From contig CAVZBF010000001.1 of assembly GCA_963773465.1 (NCBI GenBank), positions 1,674,001 through 1,738,000 of the forward strand: DNA of 64,000 nucleotides, given 5' to 3'. Source of the stretch: VBAS01 sp963773465. GTDB taxonomy: Bacteria; Bacteroidota; Bacteroidia; Chitinophagales; Chitinophagaceae. Positions 1 through 10,634 of this stretch are shown here, in pieces. Positions within the stretch are counted from its first letter, which is position 1; each line of letters begins with the position of its first letter. The notes under the pieces are model-generated. The model searched no databases, was not told the origin of the DNA, and was given only the letters and a program-made list of their open reading frames with translations. The position numbers and the translations under genes were made by a program.

Positions 1-1
1 C

Positions 2-115
2 GGCGGCAGCAGTTGTATGCTGGTAAATGGAAAAGAAACGATCAAACCTTCAGATGCGACAGGGCAGAGGGCGGTGCCGGCAGTATTCATTATAAAAGCC
101 AGATCAAAAAATTAA
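2..115 (+). CDS. C-terminal fragment of an unidentified protein, cut by the window edge
   Basis: An open frame runs from the first complete codon to a TAA at 113-115 and gives about 37 residues ending in ARSKN. It contains GGSSCMLVNG near its start. Only the C-terminus is inside the window, so the family cannot be assigned. It converges on the sugar kinase gene downstream, with an AT-rich palindrome between the two stops, which fits a real 3' end. I do not recognise a domain. Confidence 0.45.
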   Translation, partial: GGSSCMLVNGKETIKPSDATGQRAVPAVFIIKARSKN

Positions 116-140
116 TAATTATTAATTAATAATTATTAAT
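111..140. repeat. 30-bp perfect AT palindrome built of 7-bp units
   Basis: The stretch alternates ATTAATA and ATTATTA units and reads identically on both strands. It sits between convergent stop codons, so it may serve as a bidirectional terminator-like hairpin. It also fits the 7-bp-period repeat family seen across the window. Confidence 0.7.
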
Positions 141-168
141 TCGGCAGCGACATCCAAATTAAACACTG

Positions 169-1166
169 TTACTGTTCCTTCTCCCACACCAATGCACTTG
201 CTCCAAATATAGCAGCATGAGCTTCTTTTAAATGACTGATAAGAATTTTTACTTTATTTTGGAAAACCTGGATCAGGTTTTCTTCCATACTTTCGCGGGT
301 AGGTTTTAAAATAAAATCACCGGCTTTTGTAAGACCACCAAATAAAATAATTGCTTCCGGACTTGTGGTCATTACTGCATTGGCAAGTGCAAGTCCTAAA
401 ATTTTACCTGTATAATTAAAAATTTCTATTGCAAGTTCATCTCCCTCGATAGCCGCATCATACACTGCTTTTGAATCAAGCATATCCGCAGGAACTTTTC
501 TAAGTAAACTGGTTTTTTATTTTTTTCAAGAAATTCAATAGCAGTTAATCGTACACCCGTTGCAGAAGCATAGCTTTCCAAAGAGCCTTTTTTGCCTGTG
601 CCTTCATGTACACGTCCATCAGGAATAATAATCGTATGTCCAAGTTCACCGGCAAAACCATCATGCCCATAGATCAGATGTCCATTTGCAACAATACCGC
701 TGCCAACACCTGTGCCAAGAGTGATCATAATAAAATCTTTCATTCCTTTTGCAGCGCCATACATCATTTCACCAATAGCCGCTGCATTGGCATCGTTTGT
801 AAGTGTAACCGGAAGCTGGAATTTATCAGAAATAAGTTTTGCCAGTGGAATAATACCATTCCAGGGAAGATTAGGAGCATATTCAATTGTACCGGTATAA
901 TAATTTCCGTTAGGAGCTCCTACACCCATTCCTTTCATCCTGCCGGTACCACCTGCCTTTTCAATTACTTCACTAACTACTTCATGCAACTCATCAATAA
1001 ATGTATTAACGGTCTTATGTTTTTTGGTTGACATTTCACCTGCGAAAAGCACATTGCCATCACGATCAACAATACCATATTTGGTACCGGTGCCTCCAAT
1101 ATCAATTCCGATTGCGAGCTGGGTGACAGATGCAGGCGTAATTTGGGCAGCTTTTTTCTTAGCCAT
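169..1166 (-). CDS. ROK family sugar kinase (glucokinase-like), with frameshift
   Basis: Predicted cytoplasmic ATP-dependent sugar kinase, probably phosphorylating glucose from the neighbouring permeases. Visible are the phosphate-1 motif DIGGT (residues 22-26), the catalytic TNDANA (Asp about 125), the GTGVGSG phosphate-2 loop (151-157) and GELGH (about 173-177). The usual ROK zinc site CGCGxxGC is replaced by HEGTGKKGS, so three Cys ligands are missing although the GH histidine remains. The reading frame breaks near 497-502 (one base lost or two gained) and resumes in the MLDSKAVYDAA segment to the end. The fold is intact across the break, so I treat it as one gene. The exact sugar is not provable here. 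Confidence 0.85.
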
Positions 1167-1247
1167 TGAAAATATTTTACAGCTTCTTATTTATTTTTTG
1201 TTACATCCAAAGCACCTTCAGGAAAAGTTTCCAATGGCGTCAGGTCT

Positions 1248-2964
1248 TCATCCAGCTTTAGTTTCATAATCAATTCCCTGTTTTTTCAAAATACCTTTTA
1301 CAGCAAATCCAAAAACAGCCAGGTAAGCAAAACAAAGAACAGCTATCCAATATGATTGATGAATACCATAACCAACTTTATCCAGGTTAGATTGTTGAAT
1401 ATAATCCGCCAATTTACCTTGTATTGGAGGAATGATACCACCACCAAGGATCATCATAATTAAAAATGCAGAGCCTTGTGTTGTATATTTTCCCAAACCT
1501 GCAATTGATAAGTTGAAAATAGCCGGCCACATAATAGAACAGAATAAACCGCCACTCAAAAAAGCATAGATGGAAACTTTGCCGGTGGTGAATATTCCGA
1601 CCAGCATTGCCAGTAAACCAAGTATTGAAAAAATTAAAAGCGTTCTTGCAGGTTTATTTTTACTGATATAGAATGCAGCCATTTGAATAAACACACAGAG
1701 AACATAATAATATAATGGAGTTACATCATACTGCGAAATGGCACTTACCCCAATAATAATCCCAAACGCAACCAATGGAACAACAAACATCATTACCTGC
1801 TGTGTTGATTTTTTTAAATTAAAAACAGAAATAGCACCTGTCCATCGTCCGATCATCAGACTTCCCCAATACATAGAAATAAATGGCGCCACTTCCGATG
1901 ATTGATAACCTCCAAAATCAGGTTGTTTCAACAAGTTCACTAAGATTACTTACAATAGTTACTTCAACACCTACATAAACAAAAATGCCAAGCATACCCA
2001 AAACAAGTTGCGGATAATGCATAGCACCCCATCCTTCAGGTTTTTTTCTTGCACTTAAATTGGAAAGCAATAAAGCAACGACAACAACAACAAGAGCTCC
2101 CAATAACCATTTCATCCGGTATGTTTCCAGGTCATGTTTTTCAAGATCTGTAAGAACACTGGGATCTGTTTTATAGCTATTAAAAACCGGGACAAACATA
2201 ACGATAAGCAGTCCCGTCATTATTAATAATGAATACAAAGCTTTATTTGCTTTTTCCGTTTTTTCTGTTGAAATGCCGGGAGGAACTTTCTTTGAAAAAA
2301 AGAACAATGCTGCTGCTGCAATAAACAATAATCCCACACAGCTATATAAAATAATAACCTTGCTTAAACTTAATGCTGCAATTTTTTCATCGGTTATTGC
2401 TGCGGTTGTTCCAAACAAAGCAAATGCAACTACAATAGGGCCGATGGTAGTTCCAAATGAATTTACTCCTCCTCCAAGATTTACACGGCCCATACCTGTA
2501 GCAGGATCACCCAATGCAATGGCAAAAGGCTGTGCGGCTGTTTGCTGTAATGAAAAACCAAGTGCCACAATAAAAAGACCAGCCAGCATCCCGGCAAAAG
2601 TGTTTGCATTTACAGCAATGATCATAGCAGCGGCGCCAAATGCAGAAAATACCAATCCATATACAATGCTTCTTTTATAACCCCATTTGGCTACAAGGTC
2701 TTTTCCACCAAAAGCTCCATACATAAAAAGCAATAATGCTCCTATATAATATGCCGTATAAAAAGCAAAGTCCACTAACTGGCTTTGAAACTGGTCAAGA
2801 TGAAAATAATGTTTGCAAAAAGGAATGAATACACTATTGCCGGCGGCAATAAAGCCCCAGAAAAAGAAAACAACAACTAAAGTACTAAGTGCTCCATAAT
2901 TTGTCGGAATAAAACCGGTGGAAGACGGTGCGATAGGTTTGGAAGGTCCCATTGCTGTTGCCAT
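1248..2964 (-). CDS. FHS-family sugar MFS transporter, with one frameshift
   Basis: Inner-membrane sugar:proton symporter of the fucose/glucose/galactose (FHS) major-facilitator family, about 571 residues after correcting one extra base near 1930. The N-terminal half shows FFFWGF and QQTAAQPFAIALGDP, typical of FHS permeases. The C-terminal half carries FGGYQSSEVAPFISMYWGS and GGIIPPIQG. There are about 12 hydrophobic segments plus an extended central loop. Its start faces the second FHS permease across a 149-bp divergent intergenic region, and the sugar kinase lies just downstream on the same strand, which suggests co-transcription of uptake and phosphorylation. Confidence 0.88.
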
Positions 2965-3113
2965 AGTTGCAATCGTTTTGGTGAATTAATCAGGTGATGA
3001 AAATAAACAATTTTTGTTAGCGAAATTGTTCTTTATCTTCTGGCTGTAAAAAAGCTGCCTGCGCAACATGGATTTGAAAAAATTCAGGTATGTTTAATTA
3101 AAATTCAAAACGA

Positions 3114-4398
3114 ATGGTTGTAGAAGCTATCAACAGCGTTAATAAAAAGAATTATGCTTTTGCCATAAGTATAGTTGGCGGACTGTTTTTCATTTTTGGT
3201 TTTGTAACATGGCTCAACAGTGTACTGATCCCATTCCTGAAACAAGTATGTCATCTTACAAATTTCCAGGCATATTTTGTAACGCTTGCTTTTTATATCT
3301 CCTATACAGTAATGGCTATCCCCGCATCTGCTATTTTAAGAAGAACCGGATTTACAAAAGGAATGTCGGTAGGCTTAATAACGATGGCTGTGGGATCGCT
3401 GATCTTTATTCCTGCAGCGCAGGCAAGATCGTTCCCGTTATTTCTTTTAGGCTTGTTTACACAAGGCGCCGGACTTAACTTTGTTGCAAACTGCATCGAA
3501 TCCTTATATTACCATTTTGGGTCCAATTGAAAGTGCAGCAAAACGTATCAGCATAATGGGCATTTGCAATAAAGTAGCGGGCATGATCGGAATTTTTGTT
3601 TTAAATAATTTACTATTTAGCGATACACAAACTCTTTCAAAAAAGATCGAATCGTTGTCGGGAAGTGAATTGGCTGCCGAGTTGGACATATTGGCTTCAC
3701 GCCTGATAGTTCCCTATATAATAATGGCAATTGTTTTAGTTGGATTGGCTATTATGATACAGAAAGCACATTTACCGGAAGTAAATACTGAACAGGAAAT
3801 AACAAAACCGGAAGATGAGAACAATCTTAGAGGCCGTACTTCCGCATTACAATTTCCGTATTTGATGCTCGGAGTGCTTTGCATTTTTATTTATGTTGGT
3901 GTTGAGGTGATCGCTATCGATACACTTTCATTATATGGCCAGTACCAGGGTTTCGATCTGAATACGGCTGGCAAATTTGCGATCTATAGTCTAATTGCAC
4001 TTACTGCCGGTTACCTGCTTGGAATACTTCTTATTCCAAAATATCTTTCTCAAAGAATAGCACTGATCATATGCGCAACACTGGGATTTATATTTACGAT
4101 ACTTGCTTTGGTGACATCAGGCTGGGTTTCGATAGCATTTATAATACTTCTCAGTTTTGCTCATGCGTTAATGTGGCCATCGATCTGGCCTTTAGCGATC
4201 AATAAACTTGGCCGGTTTACAAAAACCGCGTCTGCTCTTCTTATTATGGGAGTTGCCGGTGGCGCACTTCTTCCGCTTGTTTATGGTGCATTGGCAGATA
4301 GCAGCAACAGGCAGATCGCTTACTGGATCATTTTACCTTGTTATGTATATATTTTATTTTATGCAGCCAGGGGTTATAGAATTGGATTAAGAGCCTAA
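3114..4398 (+). CDS. FHS-family sugar MFS transporter (second copy), with one frameshift
   Basis: About 427 residues after removing one extra base near 3487. It is a second FHS permease with GGLFFIFGFVTWLN at the N-terminus and LLQTASNPYITILGP after the frame break, the FHS helix that carries substrate-contact residues. It is shorter than the divergent upstream copy and lacks its long central loop. It is followed after 11 bp by glgA, so transport and glycogen synthesis may share a transcript. Sugar specificity (hexose or fucose-type) cannot be read from sequence. Confidence 0.87.
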
Positions 4399-4409
4399 TA
4401 CATTTATTC

Positions 4410-5831
4410 ATGGAAATAATTCATATATCAGCAGAATGTTATCCTGTAGCAAAAGCCGGAGGGCTTGGGTGATGTGGTAGGTGCATTGCCAAAATATCAA
4501 AACAAACTCGGGCATGTAGCAAAAGTGATCATGCCGATGTACCGTACAAAATTTCTTTATAATAATGAATGGGAGCTTGTGCATGAAGGCGGTCAATACC
4601 TCGGGCACAAGATGGTTTCATTATAGTGTGATCAAAGAGAAAACAAACAAACTTGGTTTTGATCTTTATCTTGTTGATATAAATGGCTTGCTTGACCGTG
4701 AAAAAATTTATGGTTATGATGATGATACCGAAAGATTCACTGCATTCCAGATCGCCGTTTGCGATTGGTTAAGTAAATGGCAGCATAAGCCTGATATAAT
4801 TCATGTGCATGATCACCATGCAGGGTTAATTCCTTTTATGATCAAATATTGTTATGCGTTCCGTCACCTGGGCCAGATATCCAACGCTGTTTACCATTCA
4901 TAATGCACAATACCAGGGATGGATGGGATGGGACAAAGCGTATTATATTCCTGCTTATGATAGCTGGAAATGGGGAATGCTTGACTGGAACAACAATATC
5001 AACCCAATGGCATCTGCAGTAAAATGTGCATGGAAAGTAACCACCGTAAGTCAAAGTTACATGGATGAATTGCGGTACAATGCAAATGGGCTTGAAAATC
5101 TGTTTGAATATGAAAAAGGAAAATGCAGTTGGTATATTAAATGGTATTGATACCGAAGTTTGGGACCCGGCAACTGATGAATACCTGGTCAAAAATTATT
5201 CAATTGAAAGTTTTGAAAAAGGAAAAAAGAAAAATAAAAAAGAACTCTGCAAGCAATTCAAACTTGATGAACAAAAACCATTGATCGCTTTTATTGGAAG
5301 ACTGGTGGGAGAGAAGGCGGCTGATATTTTACCTGATGCCATCAGTTCTTCAGTGTACCAGCACCAGGGAAATTGTTCTTTCTTAATATTGGGTTCGGGA
5401 GATCCTGCAGTGGAAGGACAATTAGAAAGTGTAAAGCATCAATTGAATGGATATGTCAATACCTATATCGGTTACAGCGAATCATTAAGTCATCTGATGT
5501 ATGCAGGCGCCGATTTTCTATTAATGCCAAGCCGGGTAGAGCCATGCGGATTAAACCAGATGTATGCGTTACGATATGGTACAGTGCCAATGGTAAGAAA
5601 TGTTGGGGGGTTGAGGGATACTGTTATGGATATTGGCGACCCGCAGGGATTTGGAATCCGTTTTGACAATGCAACTGTGTGGGATATTACTTATTCCGTT
5701 GGCAGGGCGATCGATCTTTATTACAACAAAAAAGAGCAGATGAAAGAGATGATCAATATATGATGGCGATTGATCATTCATGGGAATCGTCTGCTCAACA
5801 ATATATATCTTTATATCAATCGTTAAAATAA
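4410..5831 (+). CDS. glgA: Glycogen synthase, multiple frameshifts
   Basis: GT5 glycogen/starch synthase that extends alpha-1,4-glucan from ADP-glucose. The N-terminus MEIIHISAECYPVAKAGGLG contains the KxGGL ADP-glucose-binding motif. Later come HVHDHHAGLIP, FTIHNAQYQG, NGIDTEVWDP, FIGRLVGEK and the C-terminal SRVEPCGLNQMYALRYGT loop. The frame is interrupted near 4466, 4605, 4883, 5126 and 5757. The first four are cleanly explained by one extra base each, and removing them restores family motifs on both sides. The gene ends 6 bp before glgC, consistent with a glgAC operon. So many breaks in a conserved enzyme suggest consensus error rather than decay. Confidence 0.92.
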
Positions 5832-5837
5832 TTTTTT

Positions 5838-7133
5838 ATGGCAATCAGAACCATTACTCATTCAAGGGAAATTGTCAGTGTTATACTAGGCGGAGGTGCA
5901 GGATCCAGGTTATATCCACTAACTGCAAGCCGAAGCAAGCCTGCGGTTCCTATTGCCGGTAAATATCGGTTGGTGGATATTCCAATTTCCAATTGTATGA
6001 ATAACGGAATAGGAAGAATGTTTGTATTGACACAGTTCAATTCTGCATCGCTGAACAGGCATATAAAAAACACTTATCATTTCAGTGCATTCAGCACAGC
6101 ATTTGTTGATATACTTGCTGCAGAACAAACACCTGATAATCCAACATGGTTCCAGGGAACAGCCGATGCGGTACGACAGGGTCTTCGTCATATTGAACCT
6201 TTTGAAAGTGAATATGTATTGATCCTTTCCGGCGACCAGCTTTACCAGATGGATTTTGCTGAAATGCTCGACAACCATAAAACATTCGGCGCTGATATTT
6301 CTGTTGCCACTATTCCTGTTGCTGAAAGGGAAGCTCCTGAATTTGGAATTTTGAAATCAAAGGAGGGTTTGATCTACTTCATTTATTGAAAAACCAAAGA
6401 AAGATCTTTTACCAGAATGGGTAAGTGATACAGGTGATGAAATGAAAGCAAAGGAAGAAATTACCTGGCCTCAATGGGTATTTATATTTTCAACCGGCAG
6501 TTATTATTTGATTTTTTGCAAAATGAATTCCAAGATGCAACTGATTTTGGTAAAGAAATCATTCCGCAATCAATAAACAAATATAAAGTAGCCAGTTACC
6601 AATATGATGGTTACTGGACAGATATCGGAAATATCTATTCATTCTTTGAAGCAAATCTTGATTTGACAAAAGACATTCCTGATTTTAACTTATTTGATAA
6701 CGACAGGGTTATTTATACCCGCAGCCGCATGTTGCCTCCCGCAAAGATCAGCGGCACTACGTTGGAAAAAACATTGGTCGCCGAAGGTTCTATCATCAAT
6801 GCCAGTCGAATTGAACATTCCGTAATTGGTATTCGTTCCCGTATAGGAAATGGAACAACGCTTGTGAATACATATATCATGGGTAGTGATTATTATGAAA
6901 CCATCCAGGAAATAAATCATGCAAGGGAAAGAAGCATTCCATTACTGGGCATTGGCAACGATGTTATATTAAAAATGCGATCATTGATAAAAATGTCCGC
7001 ATCGGTGATGATGTGCGGATAAATGGCGGCACTACATCTTGAAAATAAGGATCATTCACTTTATACTGTGAAAGATGGAATTGTTGTGGTGAAGAAAGGG
7101 GCGATTATTCCAAATGGATTTGTGATCAGTTGA
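5838..7133 (+). CDS. glgC: Glucose-1-phosphate adenylyltransferase, multiple frameshifts
   Basis: Makes ADP-glucose from glucose-1-phosphate and ATP for GlgA. The N-terminal nucleotidyltransferase domain shows LGGGAGSRLYPLT, SKPAVPIAGKYRLVDIPISN and the WFQGTADAVRQ motif. The C-terminal half has ASMGIYIF, the YWTDIG motif and a left-handed beta-helix segment (KNAIIDKNVRIGDDV after frame correction). It ends in GAIIPNGFVIS. Frame changes occur near 6382, 6456, 6970 and 7045. The first and last are simple +1 insertions, the other two are either -1 or +2. The gene follows glgA by 6 bp. Confidence 0.92.
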
Positions 7134-7176
7134 TGGATTTAAATAACCTTAGTAGTAAATCAACAAACTAATGGTT

Positions 7177-7298
7177 AACCTTATTACCTTAATAGAATAT
7201 TAAAATAATTATATCATGACCTTATTAGCTTATTATCGACAATAAGATAATAAGGTTTTTATTTTCTGATCCACTCTTTCTATTAAGGTAATAAGGTT
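7177..7298. repeat. Nested inverted repeats between glgC and the SLC45 permease
   Basis: A 20-bp arm at 7177-7196 (AACCTTATTACC...) is exactly complementary to 7279-7298. A second, inner hairpin lies between them. All are built from the same AACCTTATTA-like word, so the whole region could fold as one long cruciform or RNA stem. Confidence 0.75.
7219..7260 (+). terminator. Rho-independent terminator-like hairpin after glgC
   Basis: ACCTTATTA at 7219-7227 pairs with TAATAAGGT at 7248-7256, with further pairing inside, followed by a run of T. It would end the glgA-glgC transcript ahead of the next promoter. Confidence 0.65.
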
Positions 7299-7386
7299 TA
7301 TTCGGATGGTTTTTTTACAATCAAAATGTGTGTTGAATACATAATCTTCCTATCTTCCGCATACATTCCTCATTTAACGATCGTAT

Positions 7387-8769
7387 ATGTCAACTGCTTT
7401 CACCGGAGAAAAGCCACGTTTAAGTATCAGCCAGATCATTAATATGAGTGTTGGGTTTTTCGGAATCCAATTCGGTTGGGATCTGCAAAGGGCAAACATG
7501 GGACCAATATATGATGTACTAGGTGCTAAGCCAGATGAGATCCCATTACTTTTTTTAGCAGCCCCGCTTACGGGTTTACTTGTACAACCGATCATCGGTT
7601 ACATGAGTGACCGGACATGGCATCCTAAATGGGGCAGAAGACGTCCCTATTTTTTTATTGGCGCGGTATTAAGCTCAATTGCTTTGCTTTTTATGCCACA
7701 TAGCCCGGAGCTTTGGATGGCGGCAGGTTTATTATGGGTGCTTGATACTTTCGGAAATGTTGCAATGGAACCTTTTCGTGCATTTGTTGCAGACAAGTTA
7801 CCCGACAGCCAACTGAACCGTGGATTCATTATGCAAAGCCTTATGATCGGTCTGGGTGGCAGCATTGCATCAGCATTGCCGTGGATTATGCGAAACTGGT
7901 TTGATCTTAAAAACACCGCAGATGAAGGCGTCATTGCAGATAACGTTAAGTTTTCATTTTATATAGGAGCATTTTTCTTTTTGAGTGCCGTATTATATAC
8001 TGTGTTTACTACAAAAGAATATCCGCCATCAGATCCTGGCTATAAGAATAAAGTAAAAGAATCGAACAAAGGTTTTGGAAGCGGGTTTAAAGAAATTTTT
8101 TCAGCCATTGGAAATATGCCGCCACGAATGAGGATCATTGCGCTTGTTCAGTTTTTTACATGGCCGGGTCTGTTTCTTATGTGGTTTTATTATTCGGTAG
8201 CTGTTGCATACAATGTCTTCGGTGCCAAATCTGATACTGATCCGGCATTTGGTGACGGAAGAGATTTTGCAGGATTGACATTAGCCTATTACAATGTAGT
8301 AACCTTTGCTTTTGCATTTGTTTTGCCATTTATTGCTGATAAGCTTGGGCGAAAAACAACGCATAGCCTTTGTCTCCTCGCAGGCGCAGCGGGTCTTATC
8401 AGTGTTGCTTTTGTAACAGATAAAAATATGTTGTACGTATGTATGACCGGTGTTGGTATTGCATGGGCAAGCATTTTGTCGATGCCGTATGCAATGTTAA
8501 GTGGAGTATTGCCGCCAACTAAGATCGGCATATACATGGGAATATTTAATTTCTTTATCGTACTTCCTGAGATCATTGCTTCCTTAGGATTTAAATGGGT
8601 AATGAATAATCTTTTGAATAACGATCGTCTGCTTGCTGTACAGGTGGGCGGTTTTTTAATGATACTTGCAGCTATTATTTGTTTTTTATTTATTAAAGAA
8701 AAGAAATTGGGGGCACCAGATGACCGGGCCACTGCAGAAATGGAAATTCTTGAGCAACGTTCAGTTTAA
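7387..8769 (+). CDS. SLC45-type MFS transporter (maltose/maltodextrin permease)
   Basis: A 460-residue inner-membrane protein with 12 predicted helices. The inter-helix 2-3 motif GYMSDRTWHPKWGRRRP is the hallmark of the SLC45/GPH-like major-facilitator group, which imports disaccharides such as sucrose or maltose with protons. The WDLQRANMGPIYDVLGA segment in the first helices is also typical. It is followed after 14 bp by a secreted GH13 enzyme, which supports uptake of maltose or short maltodextrins released in the periplasm. The frame is intact, unlike the glgAC genes just upstream. Confidence 0.9.
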   Translation: MSTAFTGEKPRLSISQIINMSVGFFGIQFGWDLQRANMGPIYDVLGAKPDEIPLLFLAAPLTGLLVQPIIGYMSDRTWHPKWGRRRPYFFIGAVLSSIALLFMPHSPELWMAAGLLWVLDTFGNVAMEPFRAFVADKLPDSQLNRGFIMQSLMIGLGGSIASALPWIMRNWFDLKNTADEGVIADNVKFSFYIGAFFFLSAVLYTVFTTKEYPPSDPGYKNKVKESNKGFGSGFKEIFSAIGNMPPRMRIIALVQFFTWPGLFLMWFYYSVAVAYNVFGAKSDTDPAFGDGRDFAGLTLAYYNVVTFAFAFVLPFIADKLGRKTTHSLCLLAGAAGLISVAFVTDKNMLYVCMTGVGIAWASILSMPYAMLSGVLPPTKIGIYMGIFNFFIVLPEIIASLGFKWVMNNLLNNDRLLAVQVGGFLMILAAIICFLFIKEKKLGAPDDRATAEMEILEQRSV

Positions 8770-8783
8770 TCTTAATTTTTTCT

Positions 8784-10634
8784 ATGAAAAAAATATTCTT
8801 ACTTATTCTTTTACTCAATTCATTGCATGCATTCAGCATCGATTTTTACGGAGTTTACCCGACTCATTGGTGGGTGGGGATGAAAAATCCAAAACTCCAG
8901 CTTCTCCTTCATGGAGAAAATATTGGAATGTTTACAAAAGTTACAATGAATTACCCGGGAGTAACTGTAAACAAACTCACCAAAGTTGAAGGTAAAAATT
9001 ATCTTATTGTTGATATCACAATTTCATCAACTGCAAGACCGGGCAGTTTTAAAATTATAATGTCTGGCGGCGGTTTACCAAATGAAGATGTGAATTATGA
9101 ATTAAAATCCCGTCGCTCCGGCAAAGGAACAGTATTTGCCCAAGGGGTTACTTCAAAAGATCTTGTGTACTTATTAATGCCGGATCGTTTCAGCAATGGA
9201 GATCCAACAAATGATCGCATTGCAGGCATGAGAGATCAAACACTCAACCGTGATTCTATTTATCACCGTCATGGCGGCGATCTGCAGGGCGTTATCAACC
9301 ATCTTGATTATTTAAAGGACTTAGGTGTTACCTCCGTTTGGATGACTCCTGTGATCGAAAATGATATGCCAAACAGAACTGAACATGGGTATGCATTTAC
9401 TAATCATTATAAAATTGAACCAAGATTTGGTGGCGCGGAAGCCTATAGAAAGTTAAGTGATGAATTGCATAAGCGTGGAATGAAACTGATACAGGATGCT
9501 GTTTATAATCACGTAGGGTCATATCATTTTACCGTGCTGGATCCGCCAATGAAAGACTGGCTTCATCAATGGCCCTCGTTCACACAAACAACTTATAAAG
9601 ATCAAACTGTTTTTGATCCTTATGCCGCGCCTTCTGAGACAAAACAATTGCAGGATGGCTGGTTCGTCCGCCAAATGCCCGATATGAATCACAACAATCC
9701 TTATGTAGCAAATTACTTAATTCAACATGCGATCTGGTCCGTAGAAGAATTTGGAGTGGATGGATGGAGGATCGATACTTATGTTTATAACGATCTTAAT
9801 TTTATGAATCGTTGCAACAAAGCATTGACGGATGAATACCCAAAGCTTACCATGTTTGGTGAAACATGGGTTCATGGTGTTATAAATCAAAGCTATTTGT
9901 GTCAAAACAATTTTGATATTCCTTTTAAAAGCAACCTGCAGGCAACTACAGATTTTCAGTTGTTATTTTATGGTATCCAGGCCGCATTAAATGAAAACTT
10001 CGGATGGACGGATGGCGTAAATAAATTGTACACAACAGCCGCCCAGGATTTTGTTTACAAAGACCCCATGCGTGAAGTAATTTTTTTAGGCAATCATGAC
10101 CTGGCCCGTTTTTATTCAGTGATAAAAGAGGATACAACAAAATATAAAATCGCATTAGCATGGTTGATGACTTTTCGCGGCATTCCTCAATTATATTATG
10201 GAGATGAAATTTTAATGACCGGTTTTACAAATCCGGATGGAAATGTTCGGCTGGATTTTAAAGGCGGATGGGCGGAAGACAGAGAAAATAAATTCACAAA
10301 GGAAGGAAGAACGCAGAAAGAGGACAACATTTTTCAATACCTGAAAAGGTTTGCCAATTTCAGAAAGCAATCATCAGCAATAACGACAGGTAAGCTGATG
10401 CAATATCTTCCGGTGAACGGAGTATATGTTTATTTTCGTTATGATGACAAGCAAACCGTGATGTGTGTAATGAATACAGGTGATAAACCCGCAACAATCG
10501 ACCTTTCGAAATTCAACGAAAGAATGAATGGATTTACAAAAGCCTATGATGTGGCAACGGGTGTTACCTTCAATCTTGAACCGAAACTTACGCTTGGAGA
10601 AAAATATTTGCTTGTAATGGAATTAAAGAAATAA
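8784..10634 (+). CDS. Secreted GH13 cyclomaltodextrinase/neopullulanase-type amylase
   Basis: A 616-residue exported glycoside hydrolase. An N-terminal signal peptide (MKKIFLLILLLNSLHAFS) is followed by a beta-sandwich domain and a (beta/alpha)8 GH13 barrel. Conserved GH13 regions are visible: QDAVYNH (about 235), GWRIDTY with the nucleophile Asp (about 328), FGETW with the acid/base Glu (about 358) and LGNHD (about 436). The C-terminal beta domain ends the protein. It resembles SusA-type neopullulanase or cyclomaltodextrinase, hydrolysing alpha-glucans in the periplasm for the upstream SLC45 permease. No SusCD pair is present in this window. Confidence 0.92.
   Translation: MKKIFLLILLLNSLHAFSIDFYGVYPTHWWVGMKNPKLQLLLHGENIGMFTKVTMNYPGVTVNKLTKVEGKNYLIVDITISSTARPGSFKIIMSGGGLPNEDVNYELKSRRSGKGTVFAQGVTSKDLVYLLMPDRFSNGDPTNDRIAGMRDQTLNRDSIYHRHGGDLQGVINHLDYLKDLGVTSVWMTPVIENDMPNRTEHGYAFTNHYKIEPRFGGAEAYRKLSDELHKRGMKLIQDAVYNHVGSYHFTVLDPPMKDWLHQWPSFTQTTYKDQTVFDPYAAPSETKQLQDGWFVRQMPDMNHNNPYVANYLIQHAIWSVEEFGVDGWRIDTYVYNDLNFMNRCNKALTDEYPKLTMFGETWVHGVINQSYLCQNNFDIPFKSNLQATTDFQLLFYGIQAALNENFGWTDGVNKLYTTAAQDFVYKDPMREVIFLGNHDLARFYSVIKEDTTKYKIALAWLMTFRGIPQLYYGDEILMTGFTNPDGNVRLDFKGGWAEDRENKFTKEGRTQKEDNIFQYLKRFANFRKQSSAITTGKLMQYLPVNGVYVYFRYDDKQTVMCVMNTGDKPATIDLSKFNERMNGFTKAYDVATGVTFNLEPKLTLGEKYLLVMELKK

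Noticed and set aside
606..1031. Open frame of 141 codons opposite the ROK kinase
   Set aside because: Antisense shadow of a clear kinase gene, with no start context.
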